Counted from the first letter of the stretch, positions 1 through 5,845 are shown. The stretch is DNA of 6,543 bases from Pseudarthrobacter sp. (GCA_013362385.1 JABFWC010000182.1:1-6543); one strand, 5' to 3'. Numbers and translations are program-made. Notes: generated from the letters alone by a model not told the origin.

Positions 1-72
1 CAGGGCGTCGCTGCGGCTGGGAACCACGATCCGGGACCGTCTTGGAGTCTCAGGCGGCTGGGTCTGGTGCAT
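1..72 (-). CDS. N-terminus of an unidentified protein, cut by the window edge
   Basis: An ATG at 72 opens a frame that stays open for all 24 codons to the left edge. It begins MHQTQPPETPRRSR and continues IVVPSRSDAL. The basic, proline-rich start followed by a VPSR-D pattern reminds me of the cytosolic N-terminus of actinobacterial GT87/DUF2029 membrane glycosyltransferases, but this rests on a few residues and is only a suggestion. No clear Shine-Dalgarno sequence precedes the ATG (the upstream bases are AAGCTCGAGTCC). The frame is also open upstream to the TGA of the small ORF at 121-249, with no other start codon between, so that ORF and this one lie in one frame split by a single TGA. With so few codons the reality of the gene is uncertain. 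Confidence 0.42.
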   Translation of the reverse strand, partial: MHQTQPPETPRRSRIVVPSRSDAL

Positions 73-87
73 GGACTCGAGCTTACA

Positions 88-118
88 GCCGGCCCCGGTT
101 GCTGAAGCCGGGGCCGGC
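88..118 (-). terminator. Strong GC-rich hairpin after the small ORF
   Basis: Bases 88-100 and 106-118 are complementary over 13 positions (one G-T wobble next to the loop), around the 5-base loop GCTGA. On the minus strand the stem starts two bases after the TGA of the ORF at 121-249 and ends 15 bases before the ATG at 72. No run of T follows on either strand, so it would be a U-less terminator of the kind common in GC-rich actinobacteria, or an attenuator or mRNA-processing element between the two reading frames. Confidence 0.5.
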
Positions 119-120
119 CG

Positions 121-249
121 TCAGCGCAGGCCGCCCAATTGCTGGTGCATCAGCAGGAAGACGTCGTTCCGATGCTGCTCCAGCAACGCGCTGTTGACGT
201 CACTGCCGGGCTGGAGGGAGCGGGACAAAAGTCCCAGGATTTTCCGCAT
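121..249 (-). CDS. Small 42-residue protein of unknown function
   Basis: This is a short ORF, ATG to TGA, read on the minus strand. The product begins MRKILGLLSRSLQPGSDV and ends HQQLGGLR. It is basic at the start, amphipathic, and has no cysteine, signal peptide or membrane segment. I do not recognise the family. It is supported by an extraordinary ribosome binding site (AAAGGAGGTGA, 10 bases before the ATG) and by the hairpin that begins two bases past its stop. A TTG directly before the ATG (252) sits at slightly better spacing and would add one residue. An ATG at 294 in the same frame would give 57 residues but has no ribosome site and would place the Shine-Dalgarno sequence inside the gene. 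It could be a small free-standing protein or a leader peptide for the ORF starting at 72. Confidence 0.55.
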   Translation of the reverse strand: MRKILGLLSRSLQPGSDVNSALLEQHRNDVFLLMHQQLGGLR

Positions 250-257
250 CAAGGGAG

Positions 258-270
258 TCACCTCCTTTCT
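258..270 (-). promoter_or_regulatory. Extended Shine-Dalgarno sequence
   Basis: Read on the minus strand this is AGAAAGGAGGTGA. It is complementary over 13 bases to the usual 3' end of bacterial 16S rRNA (TCACCTCCTTTCT), far longer than the four to six pairs normally seen. It fixes the start of the small ORF at 249 (or TTG 252) and predicts very efficient ribosome loading. Confidence 0.7.
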
Positions 271-346
271 TGTGATCAACTGCCGAAAGGGCATGGCGAA
301 TTAGCGCCTTTTCGAGCGCGCAAAAGCAGGCGAATTAGGGCGCGGG

Positions 347-362
347 AATTCCAAAAGGAATT
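347..362. repeat. Inverted repeat AATTCC-AAAA-GGAATT
   Basis: This is a perfect 6-bp inverted repeat with a 4-base A spacer, and the palindrome GGAATTCC (345-352) overlaps its left arm. It lies about 100 bp upstream of the small minus-strand ORF, so it could be an operator or a weak hairpin. The AATTCC arm recurs in the palindrome group at 786-829. Confidence 0.4.
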
Positions 363-368
363 AAGGGA

Positions 369-388
369 AACTGCGCGAAGCTGCAGTT
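369..388. repeat. Inverted repeat AACTGC / GCAGTT
   Basis: Two perfect 6-bp arms (369-374 and 383-388) flank an 8-base loop. It lies only 6 bp from the AATTCC repeat. It is short enough to be chance. Confidence 0.3.
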
Positions 389-572
389 ATCCGCAGGGCA
401 TTACCGGGGCGGAAAGCGCGAATGTGCCGCCACAATGCCGGAACGGCCGTACCCAGAGGCGTGTCGAGGCAGGGTCCGGGAACAGCAGGGCGGCCGCCAG
501 GGGCACAGCCGTTCCAGTGCAGTCAGCGAAGATGCCGGCAATTCCGTCTATACGGCAGGCGCGGGACGCTCC

Positions 573-704
573 TTAGTGGCCGCGCACCCCGGCAATGCGG
601 CAGGTCCGCCAGGAGCGGGTACCGGCCGAGGCCGCACGTGCAGGACCAGTAAAGGCCGGAAAGGCATCGATGACGGCATTCCAGTCGCCAGTCAAAGTCA
701 TCAT
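573..704 (-). CDS. Possible small 43-residue protein or leader peptide
   Basis: An ATG at 704 (with a second ATG directly after it, at 701) follows AGGAGG at 718-713 with an ideal 8-base spacing. The frame runs 43 codons to TAA. The product begins MMTLTGDWNAVIDAFPAF; its first 18 residues look protein-like, while the second half is rich in R, S, A and G with a single Cys and two more Trp at most, as random GC-rich translation would be. I recognise no family. The good ribosome site is the main argument. Against it are the weak C-terminal half and the lack of any downstream gene for about 320 bases. It could be a short peptide, the remnant of a longer gene broken by a frameshift, or chance. Confidence 0.35.
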   Translation of the reverse strand: MMTLTGDWNAVIDAFPAFTGPARAASAGTRSWRTCRIAGVRGH

Positions 705-742
705 TTTCCCAACCTCCTATTCTGCGGTCCGCTGCGCGGCAT

Positions 743-759
743 GCGTTGGGTGTCAACGC
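743..759 (-). promoter_or_regulatory. Small hairpin overlapping a TTGACA sequence
   Basis: The arms GCGTTG (743-748) and CAACGC (754-759) flank a 5-base loop. Minus-strand TTGACA (756-751) lies inside it. No -10 hexamer sits at 16-19 bases from that TTGACA, so I do not call it a promoter. The hairpin would fall in the 5' leader of the ORF at 573-704. Confidence 0.3.
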
Positions 760-779
760 GCGGCAGGGTGTGGGAATAA

Positions 780-829
780 AGATATCCGGTAACTACCGGA
801 ATTGCCAGCAATTCCGGCATAAATTCCGG
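780..829 (-). promoter_or_regulatory. Cluster of CCGGAATT palindromes with a possible promoter
   Basis: Three related elements lie back to back. CCGGTA-AC-TACCGG is at 786-799. CCGGAATTGC-CA-GCAATTCCGG is at 796-817, with perfect 10-bp arms. A third AATTCCGG is at 822-829. The minus-strand hexamer TATCTT (785-780) next to them fits the actinobacterial -10 pattern TAnnnT and would transcribe toward the ORF at 573-704, which makes the palindromes look like an operator. Equally, they start 21 bases past the stop of the phosphatase gene and could fold in its mRNA as a terminator or 3' stabiliser, though there is no T tract. The third half-site can compete for pairing with the main hairpin. Confidence 0.45.
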
Positions 830-850
830 AAAAAGCGTGAAAGTACTATT

Positions 851-1435
851 TCAGAGTCCCCAGCGCACAATTGCGGGCGTCTTCTTGTCCCAGCCAAGGG
901 TGCAGACCTTGGCCGTCCCCAGGATGAAATGCCGCCCTTCCGTGGCGGGCAGTTCCAGCCAGCGTGCGGTGAGGATGCGGGAGAAATGTCCGTGCGCCAC
1001 GATCAGCACGTTATCCATGCCGGATTCCAGGACCCGGCCGATGATCTTGTCCGCCCTGGCGGCAACCTCGTCCAGTGTCTCGCCGTTGGGCACTCCGTGC
1101 GTCCAGATCAGGTAGTCGGGGTTGTCCTTGCGGATCAGGTCGGAACTGATGCCCTCGTAGTCGCCGTAGTTCCATTCCACGGCCAGGGGTTCGTGCCGGG
1201 CGTCAGGAAAGCCTGCAAGTTCGGCGGTGCGGCGGGCGCGGCGGAGCGGGGAGGTGAGCACCAGGTCGAAGTCGACGTTGTCCAGGACCTTCCGGGCCTC
1301 CACAGCCTGCTGTTCGCCTTCGACGGTCAGCGGCAGGTCCGTGAGGCCGGTGTACTGCCCGCTCTTGGACCATTCGGTCTCACCGTGCCGGAGGATCCAG
1401 AGCTGGGGGCGCGGGGCGAAGGCAGGGTTGGTCAC
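851..1435 (-). CDS. Histidine phosphatase family protein (phosphoglycerate mutase-like)
   Basis: This 194-residue protein has the full branch-1 histidine phosphatase signature. LRHGETEW is at residues 15-22, with His17 as the phospho-acceptor and Arg16 beside it. SPLRRARRTA at 62-71 supplies the second phosphate-binding Arg, Glu87 in VEWNYGDYEG is the likely proton donor, and VAHGHFSRIL at 146-155 supplies the second catalytic His148. No signal peptide is present, so it is cytosolic. The family removes phosphate from varied small molecules, and the substrate cannot be read from sequence; the length and simple fold suit a phosphatase more than a glycolytic mutase. The GTG start overlaps the cca stop in the sequence GTGA, so the two genes are translationally coupled in one operon. 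An ATG start is absent nearby, and the conserved domain begins 12 residues in, which supports this GTG. Confidence 0.93.
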   Translation of the reverse strand: MTNPAFAPRPQLWILRHGETEWSKSGQYTGLTDLPLTVEGEQQAVEARKVLDNVDFDLVLTSPLRRARRTAELAGFPDARHEPLAVEWNYGDYEGISSDLIRKDNPDYLIWTHGVPNGETLDEVAARADKIIGRVLESGMDNVLIVAHGHFSRILTARWLELPATEGRHFILGTAKVCTLGWDKKTPAIVRWGL

Positions 1436-2940
1436 TTGGACTCCTCGGTGGGGGAAGGTTCGACGGCGGCGGAAGAGTTCCCGGCGTCAGGTTCGCCGGG
1501 TGCGGATTCAGGCTGTTCGGCCCACCAGCGGAGCAGGCGGGCCTCCGCTTCCTCGGGCGGCAGGGGCCCGTACTCCATCCGTTCATTAAGGAGGAATTTG
1601 TAGGCCCGGCCCACCAGCGGCCCGGGCTTGAGGCCCAGCAGCTCCATGATCCGCGCGCCGTCCAGGTCAGGGCGTACGGCGTCGAGGGATTCCTGTTCGC
1701 GGAGGGCGGTGATGCGGGACTCGAGGTCGTCGTAGGCGAAGGACAGGCGCTCGGCCTTCCGCTGGTTGCGGGTGGTCACGTCCGAACGGGTGAGCCGGTG
1801 CAGGCGTTCCAGCAGGGGACCGGCGTCGGTGACATACCGCCGCACTGCCGAGTCGCTCCACCCGGCGTCGCCGTAGCCGTAGAAGCGCATGTGGAGTTCC
1901 ACGAGCCGGGCAACTGCCTTGATGGTGTCGTTGTCGAAGCGCAGCGCCTTCATCCGTTTCGTGGTGAGCTTGGCCCCCACCATGTCGTGGTGGCGGAAAC
2001 TCACCGCACCGCCCGGTTCGAAACGGCGCGTCGCCGGCTTCCCGACGTCGTGCATCAAAGCTGCGAACCGCAGCACGAAGTCCGGCCCGGGCACCGGGCC
2101 GTCGGCGTCGGTTTCAAGTTCCGCTGCCTGTTCCAGGACCTGGAGGGAGTGCTGGTAGACATCCTTGTGGCGGTGGTGCTCGTCGGATTCCAGCCGCAGC
2201 GCGGAGACCTCGGGCAGCACGTGCTCGGCCAGCCCCGTTTCCACCAGCAGGTCCACGCCGGTGCGCGGCCGGGCGCCGCAAACCAGCTTCACCAGTTCGT
2301 CGCGCACCCGCTCGGCGGAGATGATGGTGATCCGTTCCGCCATGCGCGTCATGGCGTCGCGGACGTCGGGGTGGACCGAGACACCCAGCTGGGAGGCGAA
2401 TCTGGCGGCGCGCATCATCCGCAGGGGATCGTCGGAAAAGGACTCCTCCGGGGCGCCGGGGGTGGCCAGCACGGAAGCATGGAGGTCCCGGACGCCGCCA
2501 AACGGATCGACCAGCTCCATGGACGGCAGCTTCAGGGCCATGGCGTTGATGGTGAAGTCCCGGCGCAGCAGGTCATCGGTCAGCGAGGAGCCGAACGCCA
2601 CCACCGGCTTGCGGGAATCGGGGTCGTACGCTTCGGCGCGGTACGTGGTGATCTCGATCTGGAACCCCGCCTTGCGCATGCCGATCGTACCGAAGGCACG
2701 GCCAATCTCCCAGAAGTTATCCGCCCACTTCTTGATCAGCGCCACGGTCTGGTCCGGGGTCGCGTCGGTGGTGAAGTCGAGGTCCGGCGAGGTCCGGCCC
2801 AGGAACAGGTCGCGCACGGGGCCGCCTACCAGCGACAGCTCATGGCCGGCATCCACGAAGCGCTGCCCGAGTTCCAGGACCACCGGATCCACCTTGAAGT
2901 CGACAGTGTGGGTATCAGTCTTGTGATGTGCGTGCGCCAT
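1432..2940 (-). CDS. cca: CCA-adding tRNA nucleotidyltransferase, class II
   Basis: The enzyme builds or repairs the 3'-CCA end of tRNAs from CTP and ATP in the cytosol. The 502-residue product shows the class II order. GGPVRDLFLGR (39-49) comes first, then DLDFTTDA (53-60) with metal-binding Asp53 and Asp55, RRDFTINAMA (126-135), DDPLRMMRAARF (169-180) and the ERVRDEL element (209-215). A phosphohydrolase-type HD domain follows (His257/His263 region, MHDVGK at 295-300). The last 30 or so residues are a low-complexity acidic, Ser/Pro/Glu-rich tail. The ATG at 2940 is preceded by AAGGAA at short spacing and the domain begins normally behind a His-rich N-terminus. It heads a two-gene operon with the phosphatase and is divergent from the Nudix gene. 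Actinobacterial homologues are sometimes named pcnA, but the HD domain and motifs argue for a CCA enzyme, not poly(A) polymerase. Confidence 0.95.
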   Translation of the reverse strand: MAHAHHKTDTHTVDFKVDPVVLELGQRFVDAGHELSLVGGPVRDLFLGRTSPDLDFTTDATPDQTVALIKKWADNFWEIGRAFGTIGMRKAGFQIEITTYRAEAYDPDSRKPVVAFGSSLTDDLLRRDFTINAMALKLPSMELVDPFGGVRDLHASVLATPGAPEESFSDDPLRMMRAARFASQLGVSVHPDVRDAMTRMAERITIISAERVRDELVKLVCGARPRTGVDLLVETGLAEHVLPEVSALRLESDEHHRHKDVYQHSLQVLEQAAELETDADGPVPGPDFVLRFAALMHDVGKPATRRFEPGGAVSFRHHDMVGAKLTTKRMKALRFDNDTIKAVARLVELHMRFYGYGDAGWSDSAVRRYVTDAGPLLERLHRLTRSDVTTRNQRKAERLSFAYDDLESRITALREQESLDAVRPDLDGARIMELLGLKPGPLVGRAYKFLLNERMEYGPLPPEEAEARLLRWWAEQPESAPGEPDAGNSSAAVEPSPTEESK

Positions 2941-3099
2941 AGTTCCTTAAGCTTGGCAGAAACCGGCGCCGTGGCAGTCCAAAAGCCGGCTGTATCGGCG
3001 TTCTTTCCATTACGTCCCTGCAAAGTGCGTCATATGCCGTCCATGTTGGTGTCATGTTCCGGTCATCAAGAAGGGGCAACTGTCGTTAGAGTGGACTCC
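2941..3099. promoter_or_regulatory. Divergent promoter region between cca and the Nudix gene
   Basis: The cca and Nudix genes point away from each other across 159 bp that contain no ORF with a ribosome site. This stretch must carry both promoters. On the minus strand I see AAGGAA just before the cca ATG but no convincing -35/-10 pair; TATGAC around 3035-3030 is the best -10 candidate and is weak. The plus-strand candidate is listed separately. Confidence 0.6.
3087..3092 (+). promoter_or_regulatory. -10 hexamer TAGAGT placing the transcript start at the Nudix ATG
   Basis: TAGAGT fits the actinobacterial -10 pattern TAnnnT and ends seven bases before the A of the ATG at 3100. That is where transcription would begin, giving a leaderless mRNA. 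No Shine-Dalgarno sequence lies at usable spacing before this ATG (AAGGGG is about 25 bases away), which agrees with leaderless translation. No recognisable -35 is present. Confidence 0.5.
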
Positions 3100-3648
3100 A
3101 TGGCCCATCCAGTACCGAGCGCTCCAGGCAGGAGGACAAACGCACCATTGCCGTCGGCAATCGGTGCGCACGTTGCCCCTGCCCAGCAGTCGGCACCGGC
3201 GTCGCTGCCCACGGTGGAGGAAGTCTCTGCCGGCGGTGTCGTGGTGGACACGTCCGACGCCGGCCTGCGGGTTGCGATCATCGCCCGCCTTAATCGCGGC
3301 GGACGGCTCGAATGGTGCCTGCCGAAGGGCCATCCGGAGGGCAAGGAAAACAACGAAGAGGCAGCGGTTCGGGAGATCGCCGAGGAAACCGGCATCGAAG
3401 GCAGCATCCTGGCACCCCTTGGCAGCATCGACTACTGGTTCACCGTCAGCGGCCACCGGGTGCACAAGACCGTCCACCACTACCTCCTGCGCGCCACCGG
3501 GGGAGAACTGACGATCGAAAACGATCCCGACCAGGAAGCCGTGGACGTGGCATGGGTGCCCATCCAGGAACTGGCCCGGAAACTGTCGTTCCCCAACGAG
3601 CGCCGCATCGCAGACCTCGCCCGCGAGGTCCTTCCCGGACACCTCTAG
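3100..3648 (+). CDS. Nudix hydrolase (MutT4/Rv3908-like)
   Basis: The 182-residue protein carries a perfect Nudix box at residues 77-99: Gly77, Glu83, then REIAEETGI with Arg91, Glu92, Glu95 and Glu96, the metal-binding and catalytic set. Such enzymes cleave nucleoside diphosphates linked to another moiety; the true substrate is not readable. The first 38 residues are an Ala/Pro-rich, probably disordered extension, and the fold starts at EEVSAGGVVVD. The strand-rich core ends near WVPIQELARKLSF, followed by a helix. I chose the ATG at 3100 because the -10 hexamer sits exactly at leaderless distance; an in-frame GTG at 3091 would add three residues but overlaps that hexamer. The position next to a divergent cca and upstream of murJ matches Rv3908 (mutT4) in M. 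tuberculosis. The frame is open far upstream, but that part is antisense to cca and not coding. Confidence 0.93.
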   Translation: MAHPVPSAPGRRTNAPLPSAIGAHVAPAQQSAPASLPTVEEVSAGGVVVDTSDAGLRVAIIARLNRGGRLEWCLPKGHPEGKENNEEAAVREIAEETGIEGSILAPLGSIDYWFTVSGHRVHKTVHHYLLRATGGELTIENDPDQEAVDVAWVPIQELARKLSFPNERRIADLAREVLPGHL

Positions 3649-3654
3649 AAGGCT

Positions 3655-3690
3655 CCCGCCGCCGTCGTTGCCGTTTAAAACGTTGGCGGG
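3655..3690 (+). promoter_or_regulatory. Inverted repeat that could mask the murJ ribosome site
   Basis: CCCGCC (3655-3660) pairs with GGCGGG (3685-3690), and CGTTTAAAACG (3673-3683) is a smaller palindrome in the loop. The right arm runs into GGGTGAG, the only plausible ribosome site for the murJ ATG at 3698, so folding would reduce its access. The stem is only six pairs, so its effect is uncertain. Confidence 0.3.
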
Positions 3691-3697
3691 TGAGACG

Positions 3698-5845
3698 ATG
3701 AACTCGATGTCAGCTACCAACTTCCCTTCCGACAGGTCCGGCCGCCCGGACGACGCGGCACCCGACGGCGTCCCCCCGGAGCCGGCCGCGCCGGATATCG
3801 CCCAGCCGGCGGCTGCGGGCACCAGCGAGACCCGCTCCAGCGCCATCATGGCTGCCGGAACGCTCGTTTCGCGTTTCCTGGGCTTCGGCAAGACCTGGAT
3901 GCTTGGCACCGCGCTGGGCTTGGGATCAACGGTCAACGACACCTTCATCAACGCCAACAACCTGCCCAACCTGATCTTCCTCCTGGTGGCAGGCGGCGTG
4001 TTCAATGCCGTGCTGGTACCCCAGATCATCAAGGCCAGCAAGGCCCCGGACAGGGGAGCGGATTACATCAGCCGGCTGCTGACGCTCGCCGTCCTGCTCC
4101 TGCTGGGCCTCACCGCGCTGGTGACCCTGGCCGCCCCGGCAGTCATCGAACTGACCACGCAAGGCTATTCGCCGCAGCAGAAGGCCCTGGCCGTCACGTT
4201 TGCGTTCTGGTGCCTGCCGCAAATTTTCTTCTACGGCCTCTACGCCCTGCTCACGCAGGTCCTGAACGCCAACGGTGCATTTGGCCCCGCGATGTGGGCA
4301 CCCATCCTAAACAACGTGGTGGCCATCGCAGGGCTGGGAATGTTCATCTGGATCTTCGGCACCAACGAGTTCAGCCCGCACACCCTGGACAACTGGGGCG
4401 CCACGCACACGCTCCTGGTGGCCGGCTTCTCCACGATCGGCGTGCTGTCCCAGACGGCCATCCTGATGGTTCCCGTGATGCGGCTCAAGCTCGGACTCCG
4501 GCCCCGGTTCGGGTGGCGGGGCGTCGGACTGGGCCACGCTGCCCGGCTGAGCGTGTGGACGCTCCTTACGGCCGCCGTCGGCCAGCTGGCCTTCCTGTAT
4601 GTCATGCGCATCGCCACCATCCCCGGCGCGGAACGCCTCCGGCTGCAGCAGGCGGGCGACCCAGCGGCCGCCACCCTTCCGGGCAACGCTGTGCTGGAGG
4701 TGGCGAGCCAGCTGTACCTGCTGCCGCACTCGATCATTGCGCTGTCCCTGGCAACGGTCCTGTTCAACCGGATGACCCGCGCATCCCAGGACGGGAACCG
4801 CGCCGAGCTGCGGGACGCGCTCTCGCACGGCCTGCGGACCATGGCCGTGGCCACCGTCTTCGGCGCCCTGGCACTGTTTGCCCTGGCCGGTCCGCTCGGC
4901 ATGTTCTTCTCCGGGGGCCTGCGCCAGGACGGTGTCATGCTGGCCCAGACGCTTACCATCCTGGCGCTCAGCACCCCGTTCATGAGCGCCAACTTCATGA
5001 TGTCCCGCGTTTTCTACGCCAATGAGGACGCCCGCACCCCGTTCTACGTCCAGCTGCTGCTCGCGGTGGTGTACGTTGCCGGTGCCTTCGCGATCCAGTT
5101 CCTGCCCGTGGGGCAGATCATTTACGCCATCGCGGTCCTGTACATGGCCGGCAACATCCTCTCCGTGGTGATCAGCGCATTCTTCCTGCGCCGCATGCTG
5201 GGGCACCTGGACGGGGCGCGCATCGCCCATTCCTACATCCGGATGGGCTACGCCGCACTGGGTTCCGCGATCGCTGGAGCGGGCGCCCTGTGGCTCATGG
5301 GCAGCTACAGCCCCGACGGCTTCGCCTGGCAAAACCGGCTCACTGCACTGGTCACCGTCGTCGTGGTGGGGCCCGTCATGCTGGCGGTTTATTTCGTCCT
5401 GCTCAAGCTGTTCCGGGTCTCCGAACTGCGCGACCTGCTGCGCCCGCTCCTGGGAAGGCTGGGACGCGGCCGCCAGGACGGTTCTTCGGACGCCGGGACC
5501 CCGCCGTCGCCCGCTCCAGTCCACGCCGGCACGCAGCCGGGACAGCGCGCCGAACGGGCCACCACGTCCGTGGACACGGGGCTGATTCCCAGGATTTCCG
5601 GCGAATTCGACGCGGTTTCCTTCCGGGCGGGCCCGGATCCGGAACGCGGCGCCGGCCATATGGAAAAGTACGACGGCGGCGCGCAGCAAAGTGCCGACGG
5701 CGACTACCTGCCAGCGGAGGACCAGCCCGGCACTGCCCGGGGCGGCCTGCTCCGCGACCAGATCCCCATCCCCGGGCGCCGCACCTTCCAAGGCCGGGCC
5801 GGGGAAAACCCGCACTTCAAGCCCCGGCGCCCGCGGAAAAAGTGA
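3698..5845 (+). CDS. murJ: Lipid II flippase MurJ (MviN family)
   Basis: MurJ, of the MOP exporter superfamily, flips undecaprenyl-linked peptidoglycan precursor across the plasma membrane. The 715-residue product has about 45 disordered, acidic/Pro/Ala-rich residues, then the family start SSAIMAAGTLVSRFLGFGKT (47-66) and NDTFINANNLPNL (80-92), and a long series of hydrophobic segments consistent with about 14 helices, ending near residue 572. Arg59, Lys65 and Asp81 line up with E. coli Arg18, Arg24 and Asp39, while the E. coli Arg52 position is Phe94. A hydrophilic tail of about 143 residues follows, ending in KPRRPRKK. In M. tuberculosis this region is where a pseudokinase is fused; here that domain is a separate downstream gene. 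I chose ATG 3698, behind GGGTGAG; ATG 3707 and an upstream TTG at 3668 are possible. It starts 49 bp after the Nudix gene, probably one transcript. Confidence 0.95.
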   Translation: MNSMSATNFPSDRSGRPDDAAPDGVPPEPAAPDIAQPAAAGTSETRSSAIMAAGTLVSRFLGFGKTWMLGTALGLGSTVNDTFINANNLPNLIFLLVAGGVFNAVLVPQIIKASKAPDRGADYISRLLTLAVLLLLGLTALVTLAAPAVIELTTQGYSPQQKALAVTFAFWCLPQIFFYGLYALLTQVLNANGAFGPAMWAPILNNVVAIAGLGMFIWIFGTNEFSPHTLDNWGATHTLLVAGFSTIGVLSQTAILMVPVMRLKLGLRPRFGWRGVGLGHAARLSVWTLLTAAVGQLAFLYVMRIATIPGAERLRLQQAGDPAAATLPGNAVLEVASQLYLLPHSIIALSLATVLFNRMTRASQDGNRAELRDALSHGLRTMAVATVFGALALFALAGPLGMFFSGGLRQDGVMLAQTLTILALSTPFMSANFMMSRVFYANEDARTPFYVQLLLAVVYVAGAFAIQFLPVGQIIYAIAVLYMAGNILSVVISAFFLRRMLGHLDGARIAHSYIRMGYAALGSAIAGAGALWLMGSYSPDGFAWQNRLTALVTVVVVGPVMLAVYFVLLKLFRVSELRDLLRPLLGRLGRGRQDGSSDAGTPPSPAPVHAGTQPGQRAERATTSVDTGLIPRISGEFDAVSFRAGPDPERGAGHMEKYDGGAQQSADGDYLPAEDQPGTARGGLLRDQIPIPGRRTFQGRAGENPHFKPRRPRKK

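Larger units (their letters stand above)
250..572. other. Stretch with no convincing gene
   Basis: Several frames stay open here on both strands, but none has a ribosome site, a recognisable motif or protein-like composition, so I call no gene. Visible structure is limited to two small inverted repeats (347-362 and 369-388), three copies of GAATTA (298, 332 and 358) and the A/T-richer patch around 299-390. That patch is a plausible place for the promoter of the small ORF at 121-249, though no clear -35/-10 pair stands out. Confidence 0.5.

Noticed and set aside
88..123. TGA plus downstream hairpin as a selenocysteine (SECIS) site
   Set aside because: The stem begins too close to the TGA, the loop lacks a bacterial SECIS-like GGU bulge or apex, and the context shows no redox enzyme.
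139..576. 145-codon plus-strand open frame in the gene-poor left part
   Set aside because: It has no Shine-Dalgarno sequence and random GC-rich composition (many Arg, Gly and Ala), and it overlaps the better supported minus-strand small ORF.
523..756. 77-codon minus-strand ORF starting at 756
   Set aside because: The start has no ribosome site, and AGGAGG at 718-713 serves a different frame. The sequence is Arg/Cys-rich noise.
751..756. Minus-strand TTGACA as a -35 promoter box
   Set aside because: No -10-like hexamer occurs at 16-19 bases. The only candidate, CAGAAT, is 26 bases away and would put the transcript start inside the ribosome site.
746..1603. 285-codon plus-strand open frame across the phosphatase gene
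   Set aside because: It is opposite a clear histidine phosphatase, has no ribosome site and has a random-looking composition.
1798..3099. Long open plus-strand frame running antisense to cca and continuous with the Nudix gene
   Set aside because: It mirrors cca codon structure, as expected in GC-rich DNA. Its translation is low-complexity and lacks any motif, and cca is unambiguous on the other strand.
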